64,000 nt of DNA from JAAFHB01 sp963677935 (GTDB lineage: Bacteria > Bacteroidota > Bacteroidia > Bacteroidales > Prolixibacteraceae), in assembly GCA_963677935.2 (NCBI GenBank), contig CAXXEH010000003.1:3658001-3722000 (forward strand). Direction: 5' to 3'. The translations under genes and the position numbers were made by a program. This document shows positions 18,015 to 26,325 of this stretch, piece after piece. The notes beneath the pieces were generated by a model. The model searched no databases. It saw only the letters and a list, made by a program, of their open reading frames with translations, and had not been told where the DNA came from. Numbering within the stretch: position 1 is the first letter of the stretch; each line of letters begins with the position of its first letter.

Positions 18015-18796
18015 AACTTCTGATTTTTAGGGAACCATGGGAAAAAAGAGTTGGTTTTTTGGATATAATCTTGGTATTCAGGCTTCTGAACCTTTAATGT
18101 CTTTTCCAGCAAAGCTACTCCTGATACCTTGATAATCAGTAAAGTCATCAAAATGGAACCTGAAACGTACCAATAATGGCCCGTAGCCATACAAATGATG
18201 CCGTACCCCCACCAAACAGCTGCATCTCCAAAATAGTTGGGATGCCTTGTGTAACGCCAGAATCCCCTGTTTAGCACCTTCCCTTTGTTGGTGGTGTCGC
18301 GTTTGAATTTTGCCAGTTGGTAATCGCCACCCGATTCAAAGATAAAACCAATAATCCAAACTAATACACCCAGATAATCGATGAAATTTAATCCAACCTC
18401 ATCTGTCGGCCGGTTGGCTCCCCACAAAGTGAGTGAGATCATCCACATCAGAATCCCCTGAAGGAGAAATGTCTGAAAGAAACTCACCCACCAGTAATTC
18501 CGCTCGCCATAATTTTTCCGGAATTCGCGGTAACGAAAATCCTCCCCCTTTCCTATGTTTCGTAAGGCAAGATAAACCGAGAGTCTGATTCCCCATACCG
18601 TTACAAGAATAAACAGTAAGATCCCACGGTAGCTATACGTATCGTTTGCAAATAAATACCAGCCATCTGCAATCACGAAGCCAACACCCCAGAAAAGATC
18701 AACAATACTCACATTTTTAAGGAAAACGCTGATTATCCATAGAATAATCATTAAAGACATAATCGAAAACAACCCATAAAGGTAGATCTGGCTCAT
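18011..18796 (-). CDS. DUF1295 integral membrane protein (steroid 5-alpha-reductase/ICMT-like)
   Basis: The 261-residue product has about six or seven hydrophobic segments. It ends in the DUF1295 signature RGFWRYTRHPNYFGDAAVWWG, a nucleotide/cofactor-binding region shared with sterol reductases and isoprenylcysteine methyltransferases. DUF1295 members are assumed to be NADPH-dependent reductases or methyltransferases of lipids, but few have been assigned substrates. It overlaps the peroxiredoxin gene by 4 bp and follows the DhaL-DegV gene by 16 bp, so it belongs to the lipid-related operon. Reduction of a lipid or isoprenoid intermediate is a guess from context. Confidence 0.9.
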   Translation of the reverse strand: MSQIYLYGLFSIMSLMIILWIISVFLKNVSIVDLFWGVGFVIADGWYLFANDTYSYRGILLFILVTVWGIRLSVYLALRNIGKGEDFRYREFRKNYGERNYWWVSFFQTFLLQGILMWMISLTLWGANRPTDEVGLNFIDYLGVLVWIIGFIFESGGDYQLAKFKRDTTNKGKVLNRGFWRYTRHPNYFGDAAVWWGYGIICMATGHYWYVSGSILMTLLIIKVSGVALLEKTLKVQKPEYQDYIQKTNSFFPWFPKNQKL

Positions 18797-18812
18797 CTGA
18801 AGATTTATTAAA

Positions 18813-20609
18813 CTATTCGAACATCAATGCAACTGCGATAGATCCTATTCCTGCGTTCATTCCGATTACAGGGGAGATATCGACCACTGAAACCGGTTGT
18901 TTCCCTGTTAAATGAACCATTTTCTCAGTATAGACTTCTGCTCCGGCAGGGTTCTGTGCATGTAGAACAATATAGTTCCTGATTTGTTCTCCTTTACCAA
19001 GCGATTCAATTTGTTTCATCACTTCGCGGATGTTTGCCTGCTGACTAAAAGTGTGACCAATTAAAACCGATTTCCCGTTGCTATCCATCGAAACAATGGG
19101 CTTAACTCCCAGCAGATTGGCAATAAATCCCTTTTGTTTCGAAACCCGGCCACCTCTGATCATGTATTTAAGGTCTTTAACACTTACAAATATTTTCACC
19201 TGATTGATCCAGATTTTTACACCCGCAGTAATTGCCTCCACTGTCCAGCCGGATTCAATGGCCTGAGCCACCCGCAATACGATTAAGCCCAAAGCGCCTG
19301 ACAAATTCTTTGAATCGATCACCACAACGGGTTTGTTGAATTCATCGCTGATTTTCTTTGCTGCCTTAACGCTGCTCTGATAGGTGCCGCTAAAATGACC
19401 CGTCAGATGAATGGAGATAATGGCATCATAATGAGAGGCTAAATGGGAATAAAGATTGGTAAGGGTGCGTTCATTGATTTGCGATGTTTTGGGAAATTCG
19501 GGGCTAACCGCAAGCAGGTCATAAAATTGTTCCGGTTGAATGGTCACTTTATCGAGAAAATGATTTTCACCAAAATTAATATTCAGTGGAACCATATTAA
19601 TCTGATAATCATCGATAATGTCCTGAGACAAATCACAGGTGGAATCGGTTACCAGCGCGATTTTCCATTTTCGTCGGGTCGCAGCTTCGTTCTGACGAAT
19701 CATGTCGTCAACTTTCTGATAAGTAATGATGCCATCATCTTTCAGCACATTAAACAGTTCCGCCAGTCGGTTCGTATGAACATGGATCCGGCAAAGGGTT
19801 TCTGATCCGGCAATCACAACAGAATCGCCATATTCACCCAGCAGATTTTGAAGCTCCCCTTTTGTGATTTTGAGATCTTTTATAATTGCCTCTGCACAAA
19901 ATCGAAATATAATATTCTCATCAATAATACTTTCCGTATGAATAAGCGAAATACTTTCGATCGGTTGAGCCACAAATTTTCGGATATTATGGCTAAGGAT
20001 AAAGTCAATAATACCTTCTATAAACAACACAAATCCTTTAGCTCCAGCATCAACAAAATTATACTGTTTTAAAATATTCAGTTTTGATTTTGTTTCAATC
20101 AGAGATTTTTCAAGGATTCCCAGGGAGTCGATAAATACTTTTTTGAAATCGTGGATGATTGCTTTCTTACTGAAAATATATTCGGACCAATCCTGAATGA
20201 CCGTCAGCATTGTCCCTTCGACCGGATTGGCCACGGCATCATAAATATATGGAATTGATCTTTTTATACTATCGGCAAATTCCGAAAGGGTGATGACACT
20301 TTTATTGATGGTCTCCTGACTAACACCATAGAGAAACTGAGCAAATATCACCCCGGAGTTACCACGGGCGCCGATTAATGCAGCTTCGGCAATATTACCT
20401 ACAGTTGTTTTATAGGACCGGTGTGGCCTGATATTGTCTAATACGGAGCGGACGGTTGATGCCAGGTTTGTACCGGTATCCTTATCATTTACCGGAAAAA
20501 CATTGATGCGATTTATTTCTGCCTGATTTTGCAGAATTTTCTTTCCTCCGGCTAAAAAAGCATAATAGAGAAATCGGCCATCTATTTCGAGCATAAGTAT
20601 TTCTTTCAT
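18813..20609 (-). CDS. DhaL (DAK2)-DegV fusion, FakA/FakB-like fatty-acid kinase candidate
   Basis: The 598-residue soluble protein joins two halves of the fatty-acid kinase system. Residues about 8-200 are a DhaL/DAK2 domain with the ATP-magnesium motif NVFPVNDKDTGTNL (36-49) and GARGNSGVI (80-88). A middle segment (about 210-305) resembles the FakA linker. Residues about 315-598 are DegV-like, with VTDSTCDLS, FPKTSQ, LTGHFSGTYQSS, MIRGGRVSKQKG and KPIVSM, the lipid-binding fold of FakB. In Firmicutes, FakA phosphorylates fatty acids bound by separate FakB proteins. Here both parts lie in one chain at the head of an operon ending with plsY. Activity is inferred. FakA itself also has a DegV-like C-domain, so the second half could be regulatory. 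Confidence 0.88.
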   Translation of the reverse strand: MKEILMLEIDGRFLYYAFLAGGKKILQNQAEINRINVFPVNDKDTGTNLASTVRSVLDNIRPHRSYKTTVGNIAEAALIGARGNSGVIFAQFLYGVSQETINKSVITLSEFADSIKRSIPYIYDAVANPVEGTMLTVIQDWSEYIFSKKAIIHDFKKVFIDSLGILEKSLIETKSKLNILKQYNFVDAGAKGFVLFIEGIIDFILSHNIRKFVAQPIESISLIHTESIIDENIIFRFCAEAIIKDLKITKGELQNLLGEYGDSVVIAGSETLCRIHVHTNRLAELFNVLKDDGIITYQKVDDMIRQNEAATRRKWKIALVTDSTCDLSQDIIDDYQINMVPLNINFGENHFLDKVTIQPEQFYDLLAVSPEFPKTSQINERTLTNLYSHLASHYDAIISIHLTGHFSGTYQSSVKAAKKISDEFNKPVVVIDSKNLSGALGLIVLRVAQAIESGWTVEAITAGVKIWINQVKIFVSVKDLKYMIRGGRVSKQKGFIANLLGVKPIVSMDSNGKSVLIGHTFSQQANIREVMKQIESLGKGEQIRNYIVLHAQNPAGAEVYTEKMVHLTGKQPVSVVDISPVIGMNAGIGSIAVALMFE

Positions 20610-21103
20610 TTGTATATAATTTGTTTTTTAGCGGCCAAATGGAATAGCCATGGTGATATATTCCTCTTCGGTTTGTGATTTTACAACCATGGCTATTTCA
20701 TCTGGAAACAAATAATTTAAATGGATTGTTCAATCTTTCCCGACATTGAAACCCTCATAAGCATAAGCTCGCCAAAGAAGATGAAAATTATCATGCTATA
20801 AAAATTAATCTTATGAAAAACAGAGCCGGACGACCTATTTATTTAATGATTTTAGTGTTTAGAACCACTACATCATTTAATCAGACTAAAAAGGATCTTT
20901 TCTGGCCAGGGGTCAAAAAATATCATCTTAAAGACTCCCGACAAGAAGTAATTATTAATTTATTTGTTTGTCGCCTGAGGTGAATCTTCGGGATTCGATC
21001 CCCAAGTTTTGTTTGGCTCAGTTTACGATAGTCCCACTTAATGCAATAGTCCCAAAATAAAGTCAATAAGGTTATGGGGTAGTGGGATTTAATATCATGA
21101 TTA
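20610..21103. other. Intergenic stretch, 494 bp, with one inverted repeat
   Basis: I see no convincing gene here. A 12-bp perfect inverted repeat (AATAGCCATGGT at 20643-20654, complement at 20686-20697) sits about 35 bp upstream of the DhaL-DegV start and could be an operator or leader structure. A 56-codon frame at 20813-20983 on the plus strand lacks any recognisable motif and is left unannotated. Confidence 0.5.
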
Positions 21104-22369
21104 TCACATTTCCTCTAACCTTTTTACCGCCCGTTTCAGCATCTCCACTACTTTCTCAACGGCGCCCGGTACCGGATCAGACAGGACAGGTAAAAAGATC
21201 AGTCGCTGAAAAATGGCTTCGGTAACAGGGAAGTCTCCTTCCTGATATCCCTGGTAATCGCCGCTAAGTGGCCCGCGCTCATGTGTGAAAATATCAAATC
21301 CTTTGGCAAACAGTTTTAACCCATGTAACAAGCCATAAGGACTTGCTGATGCATTAAGTCCCTCTTGTTGAATGAGCTGAATTAAAGTTGAAGTTGGTTT
21401 TCCGTTCAACTCCTTCGGATGATACAGGATGGGGAAAGCATAATATCCGCCACGTTCAGCCCCCTGATAAACTTTTAACGGGCTCAAACCGGGAATATTT
21501 TTGAGCTGCTCCTCAACTCCCTCAACATAGCTCTTTCTTCGCAGATTTAACCCCGGGAGTTTTTTAAACTGAACAGTGGCAATCCCCATGCCCAAAGGGT
21601 GTGCCCTGAATTTCATCCCCAGCCCCAGCGGTTGGAGATCTGCGTATTTCTCGGTCGATAAGTCAATTCCCCCAAGACGGTTCACCTGTCCGGCCAGACA
21701 GGCCCGTTCAAATATTTCAGCATCATTGGTTGCGATCATTCCACCCTCTCCGGCACTAAGGGCTTTGCTCCCCTGCAAACTCCATGCTCCAACCTGACCG
21801 ATTGAGCCAACCATTTTCCCTTTGTACATGGCGCCATGGGCGTGCGAGCAGTCCTCGATAATTGGAATTCCAGTCTTTATGCTGATCTCCATGATCCGGT
21901 CCATATCGCACACATTTCCCCATAAATGAACCACAACGATTGCCCGGGTTTGGGGGGTTATCTTTCGAAGGATATCCTCAGGATCGATTTGGAGGGTTTC
22001 CGGATCACACTCAGCGAAAACGGGCCGTGCACCCAGAAAAAGGGCTGGGGCAATTGTACAGATCCAGGTATAGACGGGACAAATGATCTCATCTCCAGGA
22101 CCGACACCCACTCCAAAATAGGAACAATACAAAGCCGAAGTACCGTTAAATGTTGAAATGGCATATTTTACATTCAGCCATTCGCGCCAGCTCTTCTCAA
22201 ATTCACGAACAACAGGTGTCCCTCCGGAAAGTTCATTCCTTAGGGTCATATCGTAAACCATTTGGGCTTCCTCTTCTCCTACCTGTTTCCAGTTATCCAG
22301 ATCGGGCTGAGCAGGAAATGCCGTCTGAATAAAAACCGGAATTTTGGTCTCTTCTTTCGATTGGTTCAT
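21104..22369 (-). CDS. DegT/DnrJ/EryC1 family PLP-dependent sugar aminotransferase-like protein
   Basis: The 421-residue cytoplasmic protein has the type-I aminotransferase fold of sugar aminotransferases. The Schiff-base lysine is in WSLQGSKALSAGEGG (Lys202), and EDCSHAHGA (Asp173) contacts the pyridine nitrogen. FNGTSALYCSYFGVG near residue 75 matches the phosphate-binding loop. Such enzymes usually aminate keto-sugars for O-antigen or antibiotic synthesis. No sugar nucleotide genes are adjacent. Instead, the GH28-like gene lies 29 bp upstream on the same strand, so an unusual catabolic role or dehydratase-like chemistry is possible. Family call is firm, substrate unknown. Confidence 0.92.
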   Translation of the reverse strand: MNQSKEETKIPVFIQTAFPAQPDLDNWKQVGEEEAQMVYDMTLRNELSGGTPVVREFEKSWREWLNVKYAISTFNGTSALYCSYFGVGVGPGDEIICPVYTWICTIAPALFLGARPVFAECDPETLQIDPEDILRKITPQTRAIVVVHLWGNVCDMDRIMEISIKTGIPIIEDCSHAHGAMYKGKMVGSIGQVGAWSLQGSKALSAGEGGMIATNDAEIFERACLAGQVNRLGGIDLSTEKYADLQPLGLGMKFRAHPLGMGIATVQFKKLPGLNLRRKSYVEGVEEQLKNIPGLSPLKVYQGAERGGYYAFPILYHPKELNGKPTSTLIQLIQQEGLNASASPYGLLHGLKLFAKGFDIFTHERGPLSGDYQGYQEGDFPVTEAIFQRLIFLPVLSDPVPGAVEKVVEMLKRAVKRLEEM

Positions 22370-22398
22370 TTTTTAATCTATTTTGTGGATTTTCAATC

Positions 22399-23922
22399 TT
22401 AATTCTTAATTGCTACATTATCAATCAGATGAATCTCATTTCTCTGGTTCGCCGGTACTTCCATAAAAATTGATTTGTCCTTTGGTATCCGGCAGCCGCT
22501 GATCACCACCTGTTTGATATCTTTGAAATACAGGAGTGAAGGCGCCCCTTCGCTCCCTTCGGCGGCAGCAGCGACAATATTCAATTTTGTCACATCCTCA
22601 AAAATGAATGCGGACCGTTTGTCAGGGTGATCAAAAGTCAGGTCGATCGACTCAAGCCTCAGGTTCTTTGCATGCCGGCAATAGAATCCCCAGGAAGGTA
22701 TTACTCCAAACATATCGGAATCGGGGTATTTGTCGATTAGCTCCGGGACACTCTCAATCTTACCATCAAATGAACCGCCTCCAACACAAGCTATTTTAAA
22801 ATTATTCAACGTAACGTTCTCAACCGGAAATCCTGGTATTCCTGCAATGATCGACGCCTGTAATGCTCCGGTTGCGGTAATATTACTAATGATCACATTT
22901 CTTAAATAGCCAGGGGTTGGGGTTTGCATATCTCTTCCCCGGTTTCCAAGCCGTAGAAAAACAGGCGATTTTATATTGGTCATCGCAATATTGGAGATGG
23001 TTACCCCTTCAATATCAGCTCCATCCACAGACTCCAAAGAGATTCCTGAATCAGCGGGTCTTCCAATTTTTCGGGGAAGTATGGTGGAGTTGGAGAAGGT
23101 TACATTTTTAAATCCGCCACCCGACTCAGTCCCGAATTTAAAGGCATTGCAATTGGATGCCAGGATGCAATTGGTTACCGTGAGGTTTTCAACCGATCGC
23201 CGCTCGCCCAGCGAAAAGCTGGCCTTTGGTACGATGGCATCATCATAACAATCAATAAAACAATCAGATATTCTGACATTTTTACAGGCATCCGGATCAA
23301 TACCATCGCTGTATCCATTCAGGATGGTAACCCCGGATATGTTGACAAAATCAGTACCAAGCAGGCTGATGTTATAGTTTGGGGCATTTTTTAAGGTGAT
23401 ATCCCTGATGGTAACCTGGCTGCAACGTTTTAATGCAATGGGTTTGGGACCACCTCTTTTTACCCTGTTCCCATCAATGATCCCTGTACCCAGAATGGCG
23501 ATATGTTCAAGGTCTTCACCCTGGATAAGTGCATAATGGAAAAAACTGGTCTCCTTATCCCCTGCAGTTTTAAAATCCAGCTTCTCGTAAGGATCAAAGT
23601 CTTCGTTATCCGCCGACATTTTGATTACCGCTCCATGATCAAGGTATAATGCGATATTGCTTTTTAAATGGAGAGTTCCGCAGATGTAGGTTCCGGAAGG
23701 AAAATAAACGGTCCCTCCGCCAAGGGCTTTACATGAGTCAATAGCAGTCTGAACAGCATGGGTATCTTTGGCAACTCCGTTTGCTTTTGCTCCATAATTT
23801 TTCACGTTATAGTACGCAATTGATGGATCATTTTCGCTTAGATTAGCGGCAAAGAGACAATTCCCAAACTGGTATAAAACGATTAAACAAAGAAGAACCG
23901 GAACAGTTTTTTTCCACATCAT
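22399..23922 (-). CDS. GH28-like beta-helix glycosidase, secreted (1)
   Basis: The 507-residue protein has an N-terminal signal peptide (about 1-26) and begins the mature chain with YYNVKNYGAKANGVAKDTHA, the pectate-lyase/GH28 superfamily opener. GTVYFPSGTYICGTLHLKSN and SDGIDPDACKNVRISDCFID follow. The GH28 DD pair is present in CYDDAI, but the classical NTD reads SDGID, and the position of the GHG motif reads FGTESGGGF. It is therefore a divergent GH28-type enzyme, perhaps an exo-hydrolase acting on uronic-acid or rhamnogalacturonan termini rather than an endo-polygalacturonase. Same-strand with the DegT gene. A second protein sharing the GTES signature lies at 27666. Confidence 0.88.
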   Translation of the reverse strand: MMWKKTVPVLLCLIVLYQFGNCLFAANLSENDPSIAYYNVKNYGAKANGVAKDTHAVQTAIDSCKALGGGTVYFPSGTYICGTLHLKSNIALYLDHGAVIKMSADNEDFDPYEKLDFKTAGDKETSFFHYALIQGEDLEHIAILGTGIIDGNRVKRGGPKPIALKRCSQVTIRDITLKNAPNYNISLLGTDFVNISGVTILNGYSDGIDPDACKNVRISDCFIDCYDDAIVPKASFSLGERRSVENLTVTNCILASNCNAFKFGTESGGGFKNVTFSNSTILPRKIGRPADSGISLESVDGADIEGVTISNIAMTNIKSPVFLRLGNRGRDMQTPTPGYLRNVIISNITATGALQASIIAGIPGFPVENVTLNNFKIACVGGGSFDGKIESVPELIDKYPDSDMFGVIPSWGFYCRHAKNLRLESIDLTFDHPDKRSAFIFEDVTKLNIVAAAAEGSEGAPSLLYFKDIKQVVISGCRIPKDKSIFMEVPANQRNEIHLIDNVAIKN

Positions 23923-23957
23923 AACTCCAGGATTATAATCAGACTTCGATTGTTGTC

Positions 23958-23965
23958 CAAAAGTA
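23958..23965 (-). promoter_or_regulatory. Possible Bacteroidota -7 element of the GH28-like gene
   Basis: Reading the minus strand, TACTTTTG fits the Bacteroidota -7 consensus TAnnTTTG and lies 35 bp upstream of the ATG at 23922. A clear -33 TTTG at the usual distance is not obvious, so this is tentative. Confidence 0.35.
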
Positions 23966-23999
23966 CAAAATGTATGCTGAGTAAATATGAAAAAATGGT

Positions 24000-24061
24000 A
24001 ATATTTAATGTGCTTTTCCTAAGATTTCAGAAGTTATTGACCAGAACCATCACTATTTTTG
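24000..24061 (+). promoter_or_regulatory. Shared promoter/operator block, copy A
   Basis: This block aligns without gaps to 33547-33608. It holds the identical 14-mer AATATTTAATGTGC, then GAAGTTATTG at the same offset, then TATTTTTG (fits the -7 consensus TAnnTTTG) 14 bp further on. It ends 20 bp before the ATG at 24082. It probably combines an operator with a promoter. Confidence 0.65.
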
Positions 24062-24081
24062 AGTTCATCTGAAATATAACT

Positions 24082-26214
24082 ATGAGATCTGTCAAAACCA
24101 ATATTGTCTTCTTCATAATTACTACATTACTGTTCCTTTTTTTTCATAAAAATGAGGGGTATGCTCAAGCTATTCACAACTTTATGCCAGCAAAAATCGG
24201 ATGGCACGAATCCATTTATGATGACAATCCGAAAGAACCGAAATTAACTCCCTGGACCACCTGGGACGATGCCATTGAAAGGGAGATGAACTGGTATTTA
24301 AAAGCTCCCATAAATGAACAAGGCTATCCCTCCTATGTTTATATCACCTTTATGAATGAGAATTACCAGGCTTACCGGAGTGACTTTATTCCGGCAACAC
24401 AGGATGGGATGGGTATTATTTCCTATCTGAAATACTGGGAATACAAAGGGAAGGCCAATCCAAAGGTGCTTGACGTTGCTAAAAAAATGGGGGATTATCT
24501 GGTAAAGGAGGCGAATACAGCCAACGAAGGGGCTTATCCCGGTTTTACCCGGTCGACAGGATTTGTCACCGATTTTCCGCAGAAACAAAGTTCTCAGAAT
24601 GATGCCGATTACGGCAAAAATGTAATTGAACCCGACAAGGGGGGAATTGCCGGTTTTGCCTTGCTCGAGCTTTATCATGTGACAAAGGAGAAAAAGTATC
24701 TCGATCAGGCGGTACACAATGCACAGGTTTTAGTTAAAAACATGCGGAAAGGGGATTCCCTTCATTCTCCTTGGCCTTTCAGAGTGGATGCGGTTACCGG
24801 TAAATATTGGGGCGAAAGAAGTGGCAATATGGTTTATATCTTAAGACTTTGGGATCGTCTGCTTGAAATGGGATATCCTGAATTTAAAAAGTCGCGTGAT
24901 GAATTATGGGGATGGATCGTCAATTTCCAGATGAAAGCCCCGGAAGACAAAGAGAATTGTTTGTGGGTCCAGTTTTTTGAAGATCAGCCAAAGGAGGATA
25001 ACCGAAATGCCTGGGCACCATTGAATATGGCCCGGTACCTTATCGAAAAGAGAGAGAAACTCGATTCCCAATGGAAGGAACATGCGGAGCGATGCATTCA
25101 GTTTGCAATCAGGAATTTTGGCATGGATCGTCCCGGAGGAGTTACCTGTGTTGGTGAACAGGATACCGATCGACGGGCATGGGGCGGAATCAATTCAACT
25201 TTTGGAGCGGTGACCGCCATGTTCTATGCAGCCGGTGGAGGGGAAATGTATCGTGATATGGCCTTCCGTAACCTTTCGTGGATCACCTATTTTATCCGGG
25301 AAGATGGCGTTGTTTGCGATCAGACGGGCGAATGGCACTGGCTCAGAGAGGGGGGATGGCAGGAAGATTGTCATACCGATGTGATTCATAATTTCATGGA
25401 TGCATTGAAAGCTATTCCTGAGTGGGCCACTGCAAAAACACCTGATGGTAAAGTTCAGGCTGCAATCCGGGACTATTTCCCAAAACCTAAACATGGTAAC
25501 ACTTACGTCATTGCTCACCGCGGTGCACACATCGGTATCCCTGAAAACTCGCTGCCAGCCATTCAAAAGGCAATTGATCTGGGTTGCGACTTCGTGGAGA
25601 TTGATACAAGAGCAACCAAAGATGGAAGAATTGTAAGTGTCCATAATTCTACTGTAGATAATTATGTTGTCGGAACAAAGGGAAAAGTTAGCGATTTTAC
25701 ACTGGAGGAGATCAAAAAGCTGGATATCGGTGAAAAAACGGGTCCTGACTGGAAGAATACCCGCATACCCGGAATTGAAGATATTCTTCAGTTATGCCGT
25801 GGTCAGATAGGTATTTACCTTGACCTTAAAGAGCCTTTGGTTCCGGAACTACTCCGGATCATACAGAAATATGATATGGAACGCGAGATTGTCTGGTATA
25901 TTCCTGCCTCACATATGGATTTAATCCTGGAGTTAAAACGTCTGTGCTATAAATGTATCGCAATGCCTGATCCAGGAGCTGAAAAGAATATACCTGAAGT
26001 GGAGAAACAGGTCCGTCCGCGCGTAATCGCAAGTGATATGGGACAGTTAACCGAGAGTTTTGTAAAGACAGCCCACCTCCATCAGGCCAAAGTTTTTGTC
26101 GATGATAAAAAGGGTACCCCGGAAGAGTGGGAACAGATTATTAAATGGGGAACAGACGGTATTCAGACCGATAACCCTCAGGGACTAATTGAATTTATAA
26201 AAAACAAGAAATAA
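24082..26214 (+). CDS. (alpha/alpha)-toroid glycosidase-like domain fused to a glycerophosphodiester phosphodiesterase
   Basis: The 710-residue secreted protein (signal peptide about 1-29) has two unlike domains. Residues about 40-460 are helix-rich with repeated aromatic and Gly motifs (WTTWDDAIEREMNWYLKA, GGIAGFALLELYHVTKEKKY, REGGWQEDCHTDVIHNF), consistent with an (alpha/alpha)6 toroid like those of glycoside hydrolases, lyases or epimerases. Residues about 476-708 are a GDPD domain with AHRGAHIGIPENS, FVEIDTRATKDGR and SVHNSTVD, which carry the usual His-Arg, Glu-x-Asp and His active-site groups. The pairing suggests attack on a substrate with both glycosidic and phosphodiester bonds. The first domain's catalytic residues cannot be assigned. 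The gene has the shared promoter block and is followed by GH29. Confidence 0.85.
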   Translation: MRSVKTNIVFFIITTLLFLFFHKNEGYAQAIHNFMPAKIGWHESIYDDNPKEPKLTPWTTWDDAIEREMNWYLKAPINEQGYPSYVYITFMNENYQAYRSDFIPATQDGMGIISYLKYWEYKGKANPKVLDVAKKMGDYLVKEANTANEGAYPGFTRSTGFVTDFPQKQSSQNDADYGKNVIEPDKGGIAGFALLELYHVTKEKKYLDQAVHNAQVLVKNMRKGDSLHSPWPFRVDAVTGKYWGERSGNMVYILRLWDRLLEMGYPEFKKSRDELWGWIVNFQMKAPEDKENCLWVQFFEDQPKEDNRNAWAPLNMARYLIEKREKLDSQWKEHAERCIQFAIRNFGMDRPGGVTCVGEQDTDRRAWGGINSTFGAVTAMFYAAGGGEMYRDMAFRNLSWITYFIREDGVVCDQTGEWHWLREGGWQEDCHTDVIHNFMDALKAIPEWATAKTPDGKVQAAIRDYFPKPKHGNTYVIAHRGAHIGIPENSLPAIQKAIDLGCDFVEIDTRATKDGRIVSVHNSTVDNYVVGTKGKVSDFTLEEIKKLDIGEKTGPDWKNTRIPGIEDILQLCRGQIGIYLDLKEPLVPELLRIIQKYDMEREIVWYIPASHMDLILELKRLCYKCIAMPDPGAEKNIPEVEKQVRPRVIASDMGQLTESFVKTAHLHQAKVFVDDKKGTPEEWEQIIKWGTDGIQTDNPQGLIEFIKNKK

Positions 26215-26325
26215 AATAATTTGAAAATTCGGCAATTTGATGATATCCCAGGTAAACAAATATAGAGCACTGCTGTGCCTCTCTGCATTTGGAATTGATT
26301 TTTCCAATCTTATAATAATTAACTT

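Noticed and set aside
20813..20983. 56-codon plus-strand frame starting MKNRAGRPIYLM
   Set aside because: No recognisable motif, no clear ribosome-binding site and no partner; likely chance in an intergenic region.
20970..21040. tRNA-like T-arm, GGGATTCGATCCCC
   Set aside because: The stem-loop lacks a proper T-loop and no acceptor, D or anticodon arm is seen around it.
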